Part shown: one piece after another, positions 25,716 through 34,458 of the stretch
Layout: each line of letters starts with the position of its first letter
Numbering within the stretch: position 1 is the stretch's first letter
The notes under the pieces: generated by a model
Seen by the model: only the letters and a program-made list of their open reading frames with translations
What the model was told of the DNA's origin: nothing
Databases searched by the model: none
Position numbers and translations under genes: made by a program
Assembly: GCA_018820205.1 (NCBI GenBank)
Contig: JAHJOK010000016.1
Coordinates: 62,001-126,000, forward strand
DNA length: 64,000 bases
DNA from: Alphaproteobacteria bacterium
GTDB lineage: Bacteria; Pseudomonadota; Alphaproteobacteria; Caulobacterales; Caulobacteraceae
Direction of reading: 5' to 3'

Positions 25716-25779
25716 CTCTTCCTCCCTATGGTCTTCTCGCGTTTCTGACGAAGCGATCCGGACCGGCTGCGCAAAAATA

Positions 25780-25802
25780 TGCAAACTCTGCGCAATCTTG
25801 CA
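25780..25802. promoter_or_regulatory. Candidate LacI-family operators upstream of the TonB receptor
   Basis: Two overlapping imperfect palindromes occur: TGCAA-N4-TGCGC (25780-25793) and TGCGC-AATC-TTGCA (25789-25802). The second shares CAATCTTGCA-type sequence with the site upstream of the amylase. They lie about 65 bp before the receptor start. The LacI gene in this locus is the obvious candidate regulator; that link is inference. Confidence 0.55.
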
Positions 25803-25934
25803 AGCCTGTAATGCATCGGGCCGAAGTTAGGTGGGTCGCGGACCCCCTGAATCCGGCTGATATTGCGCCGCAGCATAGCTCTGGACCGTGATTGTCGGTG
25901 TCGCCGTTGCCGCATTGACACGGCGATCATCGCC

Positions 25935-25948
25935 TGCAAAATCTTGCA
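25935..25948. promoter_or_regulatory. Candidate LacI-family operator upstream of the GH13 amylase
   Basis: TGCAA-AATC-TTGCA is a symmetric site about 50 bp before the amylase start. With the receptor-side copy it forms the repeated motif TGC(R)(M)AATCTTGCAA, which I take to be the binding site of the locus LacI protein. The rest of the 285-bp divergent region shows no gene. Confidence 0.6.
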
Positions 25949-26000
25949 AAGAGTTCTGCCGGGCTTTGCATCCGGCGACCAGAAAGGGAGGCAAGGAGCG

Positions 26001-27794
26001 ATGACCCCATCATCCCGCCGCGGCGTGCGTCTGGCCCTGGGCCTGACGGCGAGCCTGCTGGCCACGACCGCGTTCGCCCAGGCTACGGACTACCGCGCGC
26101 GCCTGCCGCAGGACGAGGTGACCTATTTCCTGATGCCGGACCGGTTCTACAACGGCGATACGGCCAATGACACGGGCGGCATACCGGGCGGGCGGCTGGA
26201 GCATGGCTTCGACCCCACGCACGACGGCTTCTATCACGGCGGCGATCTGGCCGGGGTCGAGCGGCGGCTGGACTATGTTCAGGGGCTGGGCGCGACGGCG
26301 ATCTGGATGGCGCCGATCTTCAAGAACAAGCCGGTGCAGGGCGAGCCGGGGCGCGAGTTCGCCGGGTCGCACGGCTACTGGATCACCGACTTCACCCGCG
26401 TCGATCCGCATTTCGGCGACGAGGCGGCGATGCGCGCCCTGGTCGAGGCGGCCCATGCGCGCGGGATGAAGGTCTATATGGACATCGTCACCAACCACAC
26501 GGCCGACGTGATCCGGTATCGCGAATGCCCGAGCAACGACTGCGTCTATCGCAGCCGCGCGGACTATCCCTACACCCGTCGCGGCGGGGTCGAGGGCGAG
26601 GCGATCAATGACGGTTTCACCGGCTGGAATTTCGACCGTCTGACGCGGCCCGACTACGCCTACACGCCCTACGTCCCGGCGGGCGAGGAGACGGTGAAGG
26701 TCCCCGCCTGGCTGAACGACCCGGCCTATTATCACAACCGGGGCGACACGACGTTTCGCGGCGAAAGCTCGCTGGACGGCGATTTCGCCGGGCTGGACGA
26801 CCTGATGACCGAGCACCCGCGCGTGGTCGAGGGGATGATCGAAATCTATGGCGACTGGATCGACCGCTATCAGGTCGACGGTTTCCGCATCGACACCGCC
26901 CGCCACGTCAATCCGGAGTTCTGGCGGGCCTTCGTGCCCGCGATGCTGGCGCGCGCCGAGGCCAACGGCATTCCGAACTTCCACATCTTCGGCGAGGTCT
27001 ATGACGTCGATCCGGCGGTGACGGCGCGCTTCACCCGGGTCGACGGCTATCCGGCGGTTCTGGATTTCGGGTTCCAGTACACGGTGACCGACATCGTCGC
27101 CCGCGACGTCCCGCCCGATCGCCTGGCCAAGGTGTTCGCCTCGGACGCCCTGTACGAAGGCGGCGAACAGGCCGCCCTGGGCCTGCCGACCTTCCTGGGC
27201 AACCACGACATGGGTCGGATCGGCGGCTTCATCGTGAAGGCCAAACCCGACATCTCGGACCAGGAACTGCTGGCCCGCACGACCCTCGCCCACGCCTTGC
27301 TGATGTTCAGCCGGGGCGCGCCCACCCTCTACTATGGCGACGAACAGGGGTTCACCGGCGCGGGCGGCTATGGCGCCGCGCGTCAGGACATGGCCGACAC
27401 CCAGGTGGCCGCCTATCGCCGGCAGCGCTTCGTCGGCGGGGCGCAGGCCGCGTTTTCGACCGAGGCGCCCCTGTATCGCGCCATCGCCGACATGGCCCGA
27501 CTGCGTCAGGCGGACGTTCGCCTGCGTCGCGGCTTGCAGACCGTGCGGTTCGCGGCCGAAGAGCCGGGGCTGTTCGCGGTGTCGCGACGCATTCCGGGCG
27601 AGGCGGGCGAGACCCTGATCGTCTACAACACCTCCGCTTCGCCGATCACCGCCAACATCGAGGTGGACGCCGGCTCAACCGACTGGTCCTCTTCTCGCGG
27701 GGACTGCCCGACGGCCGCGACCGCCCCCGCCAGCGTTCGGGTCACCGTGGCCGCGTTCGATTATCTGATCTGTTCTTCCGAAGGTGCGCGTTGA
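26001..27794 (+). CDS. Secreted GH13 alpha-amylase family enzyme
   Basis: This 597-aa enzyme has a signal peptide (LALGLTASLLATTAFAQA), so it is periplasmic or secreted. The GH13 barrel has the usual conserved regions: MDIVTNHTADV, the nucleophile in VDGFRIDTARH, the acid/base Glu in HIFGEVYD and the third carboxylate in FLGNHDMGR. A C-terminal beta domain follows. It probably cuts starch or maltodextrin for uptake through the adjacent receptor. The ATG follows a strong AGGAG site; an upstream open stretch of 46 codons covers the operator region. Its stop overlaps the start of the alpha-glucosidase gene. Confidence 0.93.
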   Translation: MTPSSRRGVRLALGLTASLLATTAFAQATDYRARLPQDEVTYFLMPDRFYNGDTANDTGGIPGGRLEHGFDPTHDGFYHGGDLAGVERRLDYVQGLGATAIWMAPIFKNKPVQGEPGREFAGSHGYWITDFTRVDPHFGDEAAMRALVEAAHARGMKVYMDIVTNHTADVIRYRECPSNDCVYRSRADYPYTRRGGVEGEAINDGFTGWNFDRLTRPDYAYTPYVPAGEETVKVPAWLNDPAYYHNRGDTTFRGESSLDGDFAGLDDLMTEHPRVVEGMIEIYGDWIDRYQVDGFRIDTARHVNPEFWRAFVPAMLARAEANGIPNFHIFGEVYDVDPAVTARFTRVDGYPAVLDFGFQYTVTDIVARDVPPDRLAKVFASDALYEGGEQAALGLPTFLGNHDMGRIGGFIVKAKPDISDQELLARTTLAHALLMFSRGAPTLYYGDEQGFTGAGGYGAARQDMADTQVAAYRRQRFVGGAQAAFSTEAPLYRAIADMARLRQADVRLRRGLQTVRFAAEEPGLFAVSRRIPGEAGETLIVYNTSASPITANIEVDAGSTDWSSSRGDCPTAATAPASVRVTVAAFDYLICSSEGAR

Positions 27795-29440
27795 CCGCTG
27801 AACCCCTGAGCCCCGACCTGCACGCCCTGTCCGATGGCGAGGCCGCGCCCGATCGCGAGTGGTGGCGCGGCGCCGTCATCTATCAGGTCTATCCGCGCAG
27901 TTTCGCCGATACGAACGGCGACGGGATCGGCGACCTGCCGGGCGTCACCGCGCATCTGGAGCATATCGCGTCGCTGGGCGTGGACGGGGTCTGGCTGTCG
28001 CCCTTCTTCACCTCGCCGATGAAGGATTTCGGCTACGACGTGGCGGACTATGTCGGCATCGATCCGATCTTCGGCACCATGGCGGACTTCGACCGGCTGG
28101 TCGAAAAGGCCCACGCCCTGGGGCTGAAGGTCATCATCGACCAGGTCTATTCCCACACCTCGGATCTGCACGACTGGTTCCAGGAAAGCCGCCAGGACCA
28201 GACCAATCCCAAGGCCGACTGGTTCGTCTGGGCCGACGCCAAGCCGGAGGGTTCGCCGCCGTCGAACTGGCAATCGGTGTTCGGCGGTCCCGCCTGGACC
28301 TGGGACGCGCGCCGTCACCAGTACTACATGCACAATTTCCTCAAGGAGCAGCCGCAGCTGAACGTGAGGAACCCCCAGGTGCAGGAGGCGCTGCTGGCCG
28401 TCGCCCGCTTCTGGCTGGACCGGGGCGTGGACGGCTTCCGCTGCGACGCGCTGAATTTCTCGATGCACGATCCGGCCCTGACCGACAATCCGCCGGTCCT
28501 GACGCCCGGCAAGCGGACCCGCCCGTTCGATTTCCAGCACCACGACCACAACCAGTCGCACCCCGATATCCTGAAGTTCCTGACCCGCCTGCGCGAGGTC
28601 GCCGACAGCTATGGCGACGACCGGTTCCTGGTCGCCGAGGTGGGGGGCGAGAAGGCCAACGAGGAGATGAAACTCTATACCGAGGGGGCCGACCGGCTGC
28701 ATTCGGCCTATGGGTTCCTGTATCTGTACGCCGACAAGCTGACGACGGATCTGGTCGACAAGGGGCCGGCGATGTGGCCGGGCGGCGAGGGGGAGGGCTG
28801 GCCGTCCTGGACCTTCTCCAACCACGATGCGCCGCGCGCGGTGTCGCGCTGGGTCGAGGGTCGCGATCCCAAGGCCTTCGCCGAGATGGCGTTGCTGCTG
28901 CTGATGTGTCTGCGCGGGAACGTCTTCGTCTATCAGGGCGAGGAACTGGGCCTGCCGCAGGCCGACGTGCCGTTCGACCGGCTGGTCGACCCCGAGGCGA
29001 TCGTGAACTGGCCCGACACCCTGGGCCGCGACGGCGCCCGCACGCCGATGCCGTGGAAGACCGACAACGGTTTCGCCGGCTTTTCCGAAGTCGAGCCGTG
29101 GCTGCCGATGGACCCGCGCCACCGCGCCCTGGCCGCCGAAACCCAGGAACGGGATCCGAACTCGACCCTGCATCTGGCGCGCCGCCTGATCGCCCTGCGT
29201 CACAGCCACCCCGCCTTGCGGATCGGGTCGATGACGATGCTGGACGGACCGGGCGACATCCTGCTGTTCCGGCGTGAAGGGGAGGGCGAGACCCTGTTGT
29301 GCGCATTCAACCTGGGACATGAGGCGATCGACTGGACACCGCCGGCGGGCTGGTCTGTGGTCGAGGCGGTGAACCAGGCCGACGCCTTCTCCGGCACGCT
29401 GGCGCCGATGGCGGGCGTCGTGCTGAGCGAGGCGGGGTGA
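27791..29440 (+). CDS. GH13 alpha-glucosidase (oligo-1,6/maltose-type)
   Basis: This 549-aa enzyme lacks a signal peptide, so it is probably cytoplasmic, hydrolysing imported maltose and maltodextrin to glucose. It begins with the exo-acting GH13 pattern REWWRGAVIYQVYPRSFADT. The catalytic regions are VDGFRCDALNF (nucleophile), FLVAEVGGEK (acid/base) and FSNHDAPRAVSRW. The sequence resembles Xanthomonas and Halomonas alpha-glucosidases of GH13 subfamily 23. The start is a TTG that overlaps the amylase stop as TTGA, implying translational coupling; no in-frame ATG lies before the catalytic domain. Confidence 0.93.
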   Translation: MTAEPLSPDLHALSDGEAAPDREWWRGAVIYQVYPRSFADTNGDGIGDLPGVTAHLEHIASLGVDGVWLSPFFTSPMKDFGYDVADYVGIDPIFGTMADFDRLVEKAHALGLKVIIDQVYSHTSDLHDWFQESRQDQTNPKADWFVWADAKPEGSPPSNWQSVFGGPAWTWDARRHQYYMHNFLKEQPQLNVRNPQVQEALLAVARFWLDRGVDGFRCDALNFSMHDPALTDNPPVLTPGKRTRPFDFQHHDHNQSHPDILKFLTRLREVADSYGDDRFLVAEVGGEKANEEMKLYTEGADRLHSAYGFLYLYADKLTTDLVDKGPAMWPGGEGEGWPSWTFSNHDAPRAVSRWVEGRDPKAFAEMALLLLMCLRGNVFVYQGEELGLPQADVPFDRLVDPEAIVNWPDTLGRDGARTPMPWKTDNGFAGFSEVEPWLPMDPRHRALAAETQERDPNSTLHLARRLIALRHSHPALRIGSMTMLDGPGDILLFRREGEGETLLCAFNLGHEAIDWTPPAGWSVVEAVNQADAFSGTLAPMAGVVLSEAG

Positions 29441-29460
29441 TTGGGGCGCGCGTCCATCTT

Positions 29461-29607
29461 CCTTCTCCCCCAGGGGGAGAAGGTGGGCGGCGGAGCCGCT
29501 CGGATGAGGGGGCTCTGTCCGCGCATTCGATGATTGAAGCATGGGAGACTGTGGCGACCCCCTCATCCGTCCGCTTCGCGGCCACCTTCTCCCCCGCGGG
29601 GAGAAGG
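29461..29607. repeat. 147-bp mosaic palindromic repeat between convergent genes
   Basis: The two ends are near-identical hairpins (CCTTCTCCCCC...GGGGGAGAAGG at 29461-29482 and the same motif at 29585-29607). The inner parts CGGATGAGGGGG (29501-29512) and CCCCCTCATCCG (29558-29569) are also inverted. This matches the intergenic mosaic elements common in alphaproteobacteria (RIME type). It lies between the alpha-glucosidase and lacI ends and may serve both as terminator. Confidence 0.85.
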
Positions 29608-29616
29608 ATCACGGAC

Positions 29617-30627
29617 TCACCCGCCGCATGTCTCCCTGACGATCAGATCGGTCGGTATGCGTTCGGAGCGTCCGCCGCCCTCGCCGGCGTGATCCAGCAG
29701 TTTGGAGACCATCAGGCGGCCGGCCTTCATCGTGTCCTGGGCGATGGTCGACAGGGCCGGGCGGCTGTAGCGGCTAAACGGCACGTTATCGAAGCCGATG
29801 ACGGACACGTCCTCGGGTACCCGCCTGCCCGCATGCAGCAGGGCGCGGACGGCGCCGAGCGCGATCAGGTCCGAGGCGGCGACGATGCCGTCGAAATCCA
29901 GTCCGCGTCGCAGCATGGAATCGACCGAGGCCTCGGCGCTTTCGACCTCGAAATGAGCGGGCAGGATCAGGTCGGGATCGACGCCCAGCCCCGCCGCCTC
30001 CAAAGCGTCGGCGTAGCCGCGCTGACGCTGCATCGCCTCGGGCGGATCAAGGTCGCCGAGATAAACGATTCGCTTCCTGCCCAGACGCGCCAGATGCGCC
30101 GTCGCGCGGCGCCCGCCGTTGATGTTGTCCGAGCCGATCGAGCAATAGTTCTGCTCCGGCAGTTCGGCGCCCCAGACCACGAAGCGGCCGTCCGTCTCGG
30201 CCATCCGGTTGAAGGCGGAATGCAGGGTCGACTGGCCCAGGAAGATCACCCCGTCGGCGCGACTGGTGGTCATGGCCGCGTTCAGGTCGTCGATGTTCGC
30301 GGGCGAGACATGGCTCATCACCAGATCGCAGCCCCGTTCGCGGGCAGCCTCGCCGACCCCGGCCAGCAGCTCCAGAAAGAAGGGGTCGCTCAGACGGCCC
30401 TCGCGACCCTGTGGGCGGGGCGTGACGATGGCGATGGTGCCGGACGCGCCGATGGGTCCGGCGGGCATGTAGCGGCGGAACGGATAGTCGTGCTCGCGCG
30501 CCAGTTTCCAGATCGTCTGTTTGGTCCGCGCATTGACCGCCGGACTGTCGTTCAGCGCCCGCGAGGCGGTCGAGATCGACACCCCGGCCAGGGTCGCGAT
30601 GTCCTCGAGGCGGGTGCTTTTTTTCAT
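29617..30627 (-). CDS. LacI-family transcriptional regulator (MalI-like)
   Basis: This 336-aa repressor has an N-terminal HTH (STRLEDIATLAGVSISTASRALNDSPAVNARTK split across the canonical LacI helices) and a periplasmic-binding-protein-like effector domain (DGVIFLGQ, GSDNINGGRRATAHLARLG, GIVAASDLIALGAVRAL). Its place inside the amylase/glucosidase locus suggests that it senses maltose or a product and controls the receptor and enzyme promoters. The ATG is preceded by GGGGAGGAGACC, so its ribosome-binding site is supplied by the edge of the repeat element next to it. The frame extends upstream through that repeat and is rejected there. Confidence 0.92.
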   Translation of the reverse strand: MKKSTRLEDIATLAGVSISTASRALNDSPAVNARTKQTIWKLAREHDYPFRRYMPAGPIGASGTIAIVTPRPQGREGRLSDPFFLELLAGVGEAARERGCDLVMSHVSPANIDDLNAAMTTSRADGVIFLGQSTLHSAFNRMAETDGRFVVWGAELPEQNYCSIGSDNINGGRRATAHLARLGRKRIVYLGDLDPPEAMQRQRGYADALEAAGLGVDPDLILPAHFEVESAEASVDSMLRRGLDFDGIVAASDLIALGAVRALLHAGRRVPEDVSVIGFDNVPFSRYSRPALSTIAQDTMKAGRLMVSKLLDHAGEGGGRSERIPTDLIVRETCGG

Positions 30628-30628
30628 G

Positions 30629-30776
30629 GTCTCCTCCCCGCGCCGAAGGCGTGGGGAGGTGGCTCGGAGCGAAGCGGAGAGACGGAGGGGTTCTTGCCGC
30701 ACGAAGACCCCCTCCGTCTGCTCGCAAGGGCTCGCATCCACCTCCCCATTCGCCAAGCAGCGAATGGGGAGGAGAC
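30629..30776. repeat. 148-bp palindromic repeat upstream of lacI
   Basis: Ends GTCTCCTCCCC (30629-30639) and GGGGAGGAGAC (30766-30776) are perfect inverted copies. Inner hairpins CCTCCCCGCGCCGAAGGCGTGGGGAGG-like and CCTCCCCATTCG...CGAATGGGGAGG lie at each side, and GACGGAGGGG pairs with CCCCTCCGTC in the middle. It is the same size class as the element at 29461 but has different ends. The end sequence matches the hairpin at 16797-16834. Confidence 0.85.
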
Positions 30777-30874
30777 TGAAAATTTTGCTGCAAACCACGT
30801 CATCGCGTCATCTGCCTCTGTTGCGCGGCGCTTGGCAAGAGCGTCGCTGTAGAAGGCGAAAAGGAGTGAAGCCC

Positions 30875-32932
30875 ATGCGTATTCCCTTGCTGGTCCTGGC
30901 CCTGGCGGCCTTCGGTTCGCCGGGTCTGGCCCAGACGGCCGGACCCGCGCCGGTGACCGTTTCGTCCCCCGACGGCACGCTGAGCGTCAGCGTCACGGCG
31001 GACGGCGACGGGCGTCCCAGCTATTCGGTCAGCCGACTGGGTCGGCCGGTGATCGAGGCCTCGCGGCTGGGGTTCATCCTGACCGACGCCCCCAAGCTGG
31101 AGCGCGGACTGGCGGTCACCGCCGACCCCGCCACCGACCATGACGACACCTGGGAACAGCCCTGGGGCGAGCGGCGGTTCGTGCGCAATCACTATGGCGA
31201 ACTGCGGGTCCATCTGCGCGAAACCACCGCCCTGGCGCGCACCTTCGACGTGGTGTTCCGGGTCTATGACGACGGCCTGGGCTTTCGCTACGAGTTCCAG
31301 CCGCAGGACAATCTGACGACCCTGCGCATCGGGTCCGAACTGACCGAGTTCAACGTCGCCGAGGCCGGCGAGGCCTGGTGGATCCCGGCCTGGGAATGGA
31401 ACCGCGAGGAATACCTCTATCACCGCACCCCCATCAATGAGACGTCCAGCACCCAGACGCCGATGACGATGCGGCTGGCCTCCGGGCTGCATGTCTCGAT
31501 CCACGAGGCGGCCCTGGTCGACTATGCCGGCATGAACCTGCGCCGCGCCGAGGGCCGGCGGTTCGTCGCCGATCTGACGCCCGGCTTCACCAATGCGGCG
31601 GTGGTGCGCGAGGCGCCGTTCAACACGCCGTGGCGCACGTTGCAGATCAGCGACGATGCCGGCGGCCTGGTCGAATCCAGCCTGATCCTGAACCTGAACG
31701 AGCCCAACGCACTGGGTGACGTGAGCTGGTTCAAGCCGATGAAATACGTCGGCATCTGGTGGGACATGCACCTGGAGACCCGCAGCTGGAACTCGGGGCC
31801 GAAGCACGGCGCCACCACCGAATACACCAAACGCTTCATCGACTTCGCCGCCGAGAACGGCTTTGGCGGCGTGCTGGTCGAGGGCTGGAACGTCGGCTGG
31901 GACGGACAGTGGTTCGGCACGGGCTGGGACTTCGACTTCACCCGCGCCTATCCCGACTATGACCTTCAGGCCGTGACCGACTATGCGCGCGAGAACGGCG
32001 TGATGATCATCGGCCACAACGAGACGGGCGGGAACGCCTATCACTATGAGCGTCAGATCGAGGACGCCTTCGCCCTGTACGAACGCCTCGGCATAGGGGC
32101 GATCAAGACCGGCTATGTCGCCGACGCGGGCGGGGCGATGGTGGCCGGACCGGACGGCGAACCGACCCTGGCCTGGCACGAGAGCCAGGCCATCAGCCGC
32201 CACGAACTGAATGTCGTCCAGACCGCCGCCCGCCACCACATCGCCGTCAATGCGCACGAGCCGATGAAGGACACGGGCCTGCGCCGCACCTATCCCAACA
32301 TGATCAGCCGCGAGGGCGCGCGGGGGATGGAGTTCAACGCCTGGGGCCAACCTGGCAATCCGCCCGAGCACGAGGTCAACCTGGTCTTCACGCGGCTTCT
32401 GGCCGGGCCGATGGATTTCACGCCGGGCATCTTCGGCATGGAGACGCGCAGCCCGGACGGGGTCGCCACGATCTGGGCCAAACAGCTGGCGCTGTATGTC
32501 ACGATCTACAGCCCCATCCAGATGGCGGCCGACCTGCTGGAAAACTACGAGGCCAATCCCGGCCCGTTCCAGTTCATCAAGGACGTCGCCGTCGATTGGG
32601 ACGACACCCGCGTGCTGAACGGCGAGGTCGGGGATTTCGTCACCATCGCCCGGAAGGAACGCGGCACGCGCGAGTGGTTCCTGGGGTCTATCACCGACGA
32701 GAATCCGCGCGTGCTGGACGCCTCCCTGAGCTTCCTGGAGCCCGGCGTCCGCTACCGGGCCGAGATCTATCGCGACGGCCCGAACGCCGACTGGCGTGAT
32801 GGCGACGGCCGCAGCCGCGACGACATCGTCATCGAGCAGCGCGAGGTCACCGCCGCCGAGACCCTGACGCTGAGGCTGGCCCCCGGCGGCGGTCAGGCGA
32901 TCCGCTTCGTGCCGATCGGTGAAGCCGGATGA
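30875..32932 (+). CDS. GH97 alpha-glucosidase/alpha-glycosidase (SusB-like)
   Basis: This 685-aa enzyme has a signal peptide (LLVLALAAFGSPGLAQTA). The three GH97 parts are an N-terminal beta-sandwich (from VTVSSPDGTLSVSV), a TIM barrel (VGIWWDMHLETRSW, GGVLVEGWNVGW, GVMIIGHNETGGN, AVNAHEPMKDTGLRRTYPN, SREGARGMEFNAW) and a C-terminal beta domain. The glutamates in HNET, NAHEP and REGARGME are arranged as in inverting SusB-type members. It is probably periplasmic and acts on maltooligosaccharides. It heads a rightward operon with an MFS carrier, an esterase and GH15. The ATG follows AAGGAG; an upstream open stretch is not coding. AAAATTTTGCTGCAAA at 30778-30793 may be another LacI-type site. 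Confidence 0.93.
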   Translation: MRIPLLVLALAAFGSPGLAQTAGPAPVTVSSPDGTLSVSVTADGDGRPSYSVSRLGRPVIEASRLGFILTDAPKLERGLAVTADPATDHDDTWEQPWGERRFVRNHYGELRVHLRETTALARTFDVVFRVYDDGLGFRYEFQPQDNLTTLRIGSELTEFNVAEAGEAWWIPAWEWNREEYLYHRTPINETSSTQTPMTMRLASGLHVSIHEAALVDYAGMNLRRAEGRRFVADLTPGFTNAAVVREAPFNTPWRTLQISDDAGGLVESSLILNLNEPNALGDVSWFKPMKYVGIWWDMHLETRSWNSGPKHGATTEYTKRFIDFAAENGFGGVLVEGWNVGWDGQWFGTGWDFDFTRAYPDYDLQAVTDYARENGVMIIGHNETGGNAYHYERQIEDAFALYERLGIGAIKTGYVADAGGAMVAGPDGEPTLAWHESQAISRHELNVVQTAARHHIAVNAHEPMKDTGLRRTYPNMISREGARGMEFNAWGQPGNPPEHEVNLVFTRLLAGPMDFTPGIFGMETRSPDGVATIWAKQLALYVTIYSPIQMAADLLENYEANPGPFQFIKDVAVDWDDTRVLNGEVGDFVTIARKERGTREWFLGSITDENPRVLDASLSFLEPGVRYRAEIYRDGPNADWRDGDGRSRDDIVIEQREVTAAETLTLRLAPGGGQAIRFVPIGEAG

Positions 32933-34458
32933 CCGCGCCGATGCCGACCGGTTTGCTGACGATCCGTCCCCGTCTCAACGGGCTGGCGATCATGAACATG
33001 TGCGTCGGCTTCTTCGGCATCCAGATCGGATTCGGCCTGCAGAACGCCAACACCAGCCGCATCTTCCAGACCCTGGGCGCCGAGGTCGATTCACTGGCCA
33101 TTCTGTGGATCGCGGCGCCGCTGACCGGCCTGCTGGTCCAGCCGATCATCGGCCATTTCAGCGACAGGACCTGGACACCGCTGGGGCGTCGAAGGCCCTA
33201 TTTCCTGATCGGGGCGGTGCTGACCTCGCTGGCCCTGATCGCCATGCCGAACAGTCCGACCCTGTGGTTCGCGGCCGCCACGCTGTGGATCATGGACGCC
33301 TCGATCAACATCACGATGGAGCCGTTCCGCGCCTTCGTCGGCGATCTGCTGCCGGACGAACAGCGGACCACCGGCTATGCGATGCAGAGCTTCTTCATCG
33401 GCACGGGGGCGGTGTTTGCATCCTGCCTGCCGTGGATGTTGTCGAACCTGGGCGTCGCCTCCGTGGCGGCGGAAGGCGTCACGCCCGACAGCGTGCGCTG
33501 GGCATTCTATATCGGCGCGGCCTGTCTGTTCACGGCCGTGCTGTGGACCGTGATCTCCACCAAGGAATACAGCCCCGAACAGGTCGCCGCCTTCGACGCC
33601 GCGCGCGCCCTGCCGGGCCAGTCGGGCGACGGAGAGGCGGCCCCGGCGCGATCCCCGAAATCCTACATCATGGGCGGGCTGATCTGGGCCGTGATCGGCG
33701 CCCTGGGCTTCGTCGGCGTGGCGGTGAGCGGGCTGGAGAAGGAGCTCTACATCCTGGCGGGCGGCGTCGGGGCGTTCGGCGTGTTGCAGATCGTCGTGGG
33801 CGCCCTGCATGCCGCCAGGACCTCCAACGGCATGACCGAAATCGTCGACGACATCTTCCGGATGCCCGAGGCGATGCGCGGTCTGGCGGTGGTCCAGTTC
33901 TTCAGCTGGTTCGCCCTGTTCGCCATGTGGATCTACACCACCTCGGCGGTGACGGCGGTCCACTACGGTACGACCGACACGACATCGGCCGCCTACAACA
34001 CCGGAGCCGACTGGGTCGGGGTGCTGTTCGGCGTCTATAACGGCGTCGCGGCCCTGGCGGCGTTCGCGATCCCGATGCTGGCGCGGAAGACCGGTCGGCG
34101 CGGGGCGCATGCGATCAATCTGGTGCTGGGCGGGCTGGGCCTGATCGGCATCTTCGTCATCCGCGATCCGGCCCTGTTGTGGCTGCCGATGATCGGGGTG
34201 GGGTTCGCCTGGGCGTCGATCCTGTCGATGCCCTACGCCATCCTGTCGGGGGCGGTGCCGGGGCGCAAGATGGGCGTCTATATGGGCATCTTCAACATCT
34301 TCATCGTCCTGCCCCAGTTGCTGGCGGCGACCCTGCTGGGGCTGATCCTGAAGCATCTGTTCGCGGGCGAGGCGATCTGGGCCCTGGTGATCGGCGGCGT
34401 GTCGTTCTTCCTCGCCGCCATCTGCGCCCTGTTCGTCAGGGAGCCGAAACCGGCATGA
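32929..34458 (+). CDS. MFS sugar transporter, MalY/SLC45-like (maltose-type)
   Basis: This 509-aa carrier has about twelve helices. The GPH/SLC45-like segments are FGLQNANTSRIFQTLGA, APLTGLLVQPIIGHFSDRTWTPLGRRRPY and NITMEPFRAFVGDLLPDEQR. Relatives in Caulobacter and Bacteroidetes move maltose or disaccharides into the cytoplasm. Its start overlaps the GH97 stop (ATGA), and its stop overlaps the next start. With the cytoplasmic GH13 alpha-glucosidase it would complete maltose uptake; this transporter and the FHS carrier at the other end of the locus probably divide disaccharide and glucose import. Confidence 0.92.
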   Translation: MTAPMPTGLLTIRPRLNGLAIMNMCVGFFGIQIGFGLQNANTSRIFQTLGAEVDSLAILWIAAPLTGLLVQPIIGHFSDRTWTPLGRRRPYFLIGAVLTSLALIAMPNSPTLWFAAATLWIMDASINITMEPFRAFVGDLLPDEQRTTGYAMQSFFIGTGAVFASCLPWMLSNLGVASVAAEGVTPDSVRWAFYIGAACLFTAVLWTVISTKEYSPEQVAAFDAARALPGQSGDGEAAPARSPKSYIMGGLIWAVIGALGFVGVAVSGLEKELYILAGGVGAFGVLQIVVGALHAARTSNGMTEIVDDIFRMPEAMRGLAVVQFFSWFALFAMWIYTTSAVTAVHYGTTDTTSAAYNTGADWVGVLFGVYNGVAALAAFAIPMLARKTGRRGAHAINLVLGGLGLIGIFVIRDPALLWLPMIGVGFAWASILSMPYAILSGAVPGRKMGVYMGIFNIFIVLPQLLAATLLGLILKHLFAGEAIWALVIGGVSFFLAAICALFVREPKPA

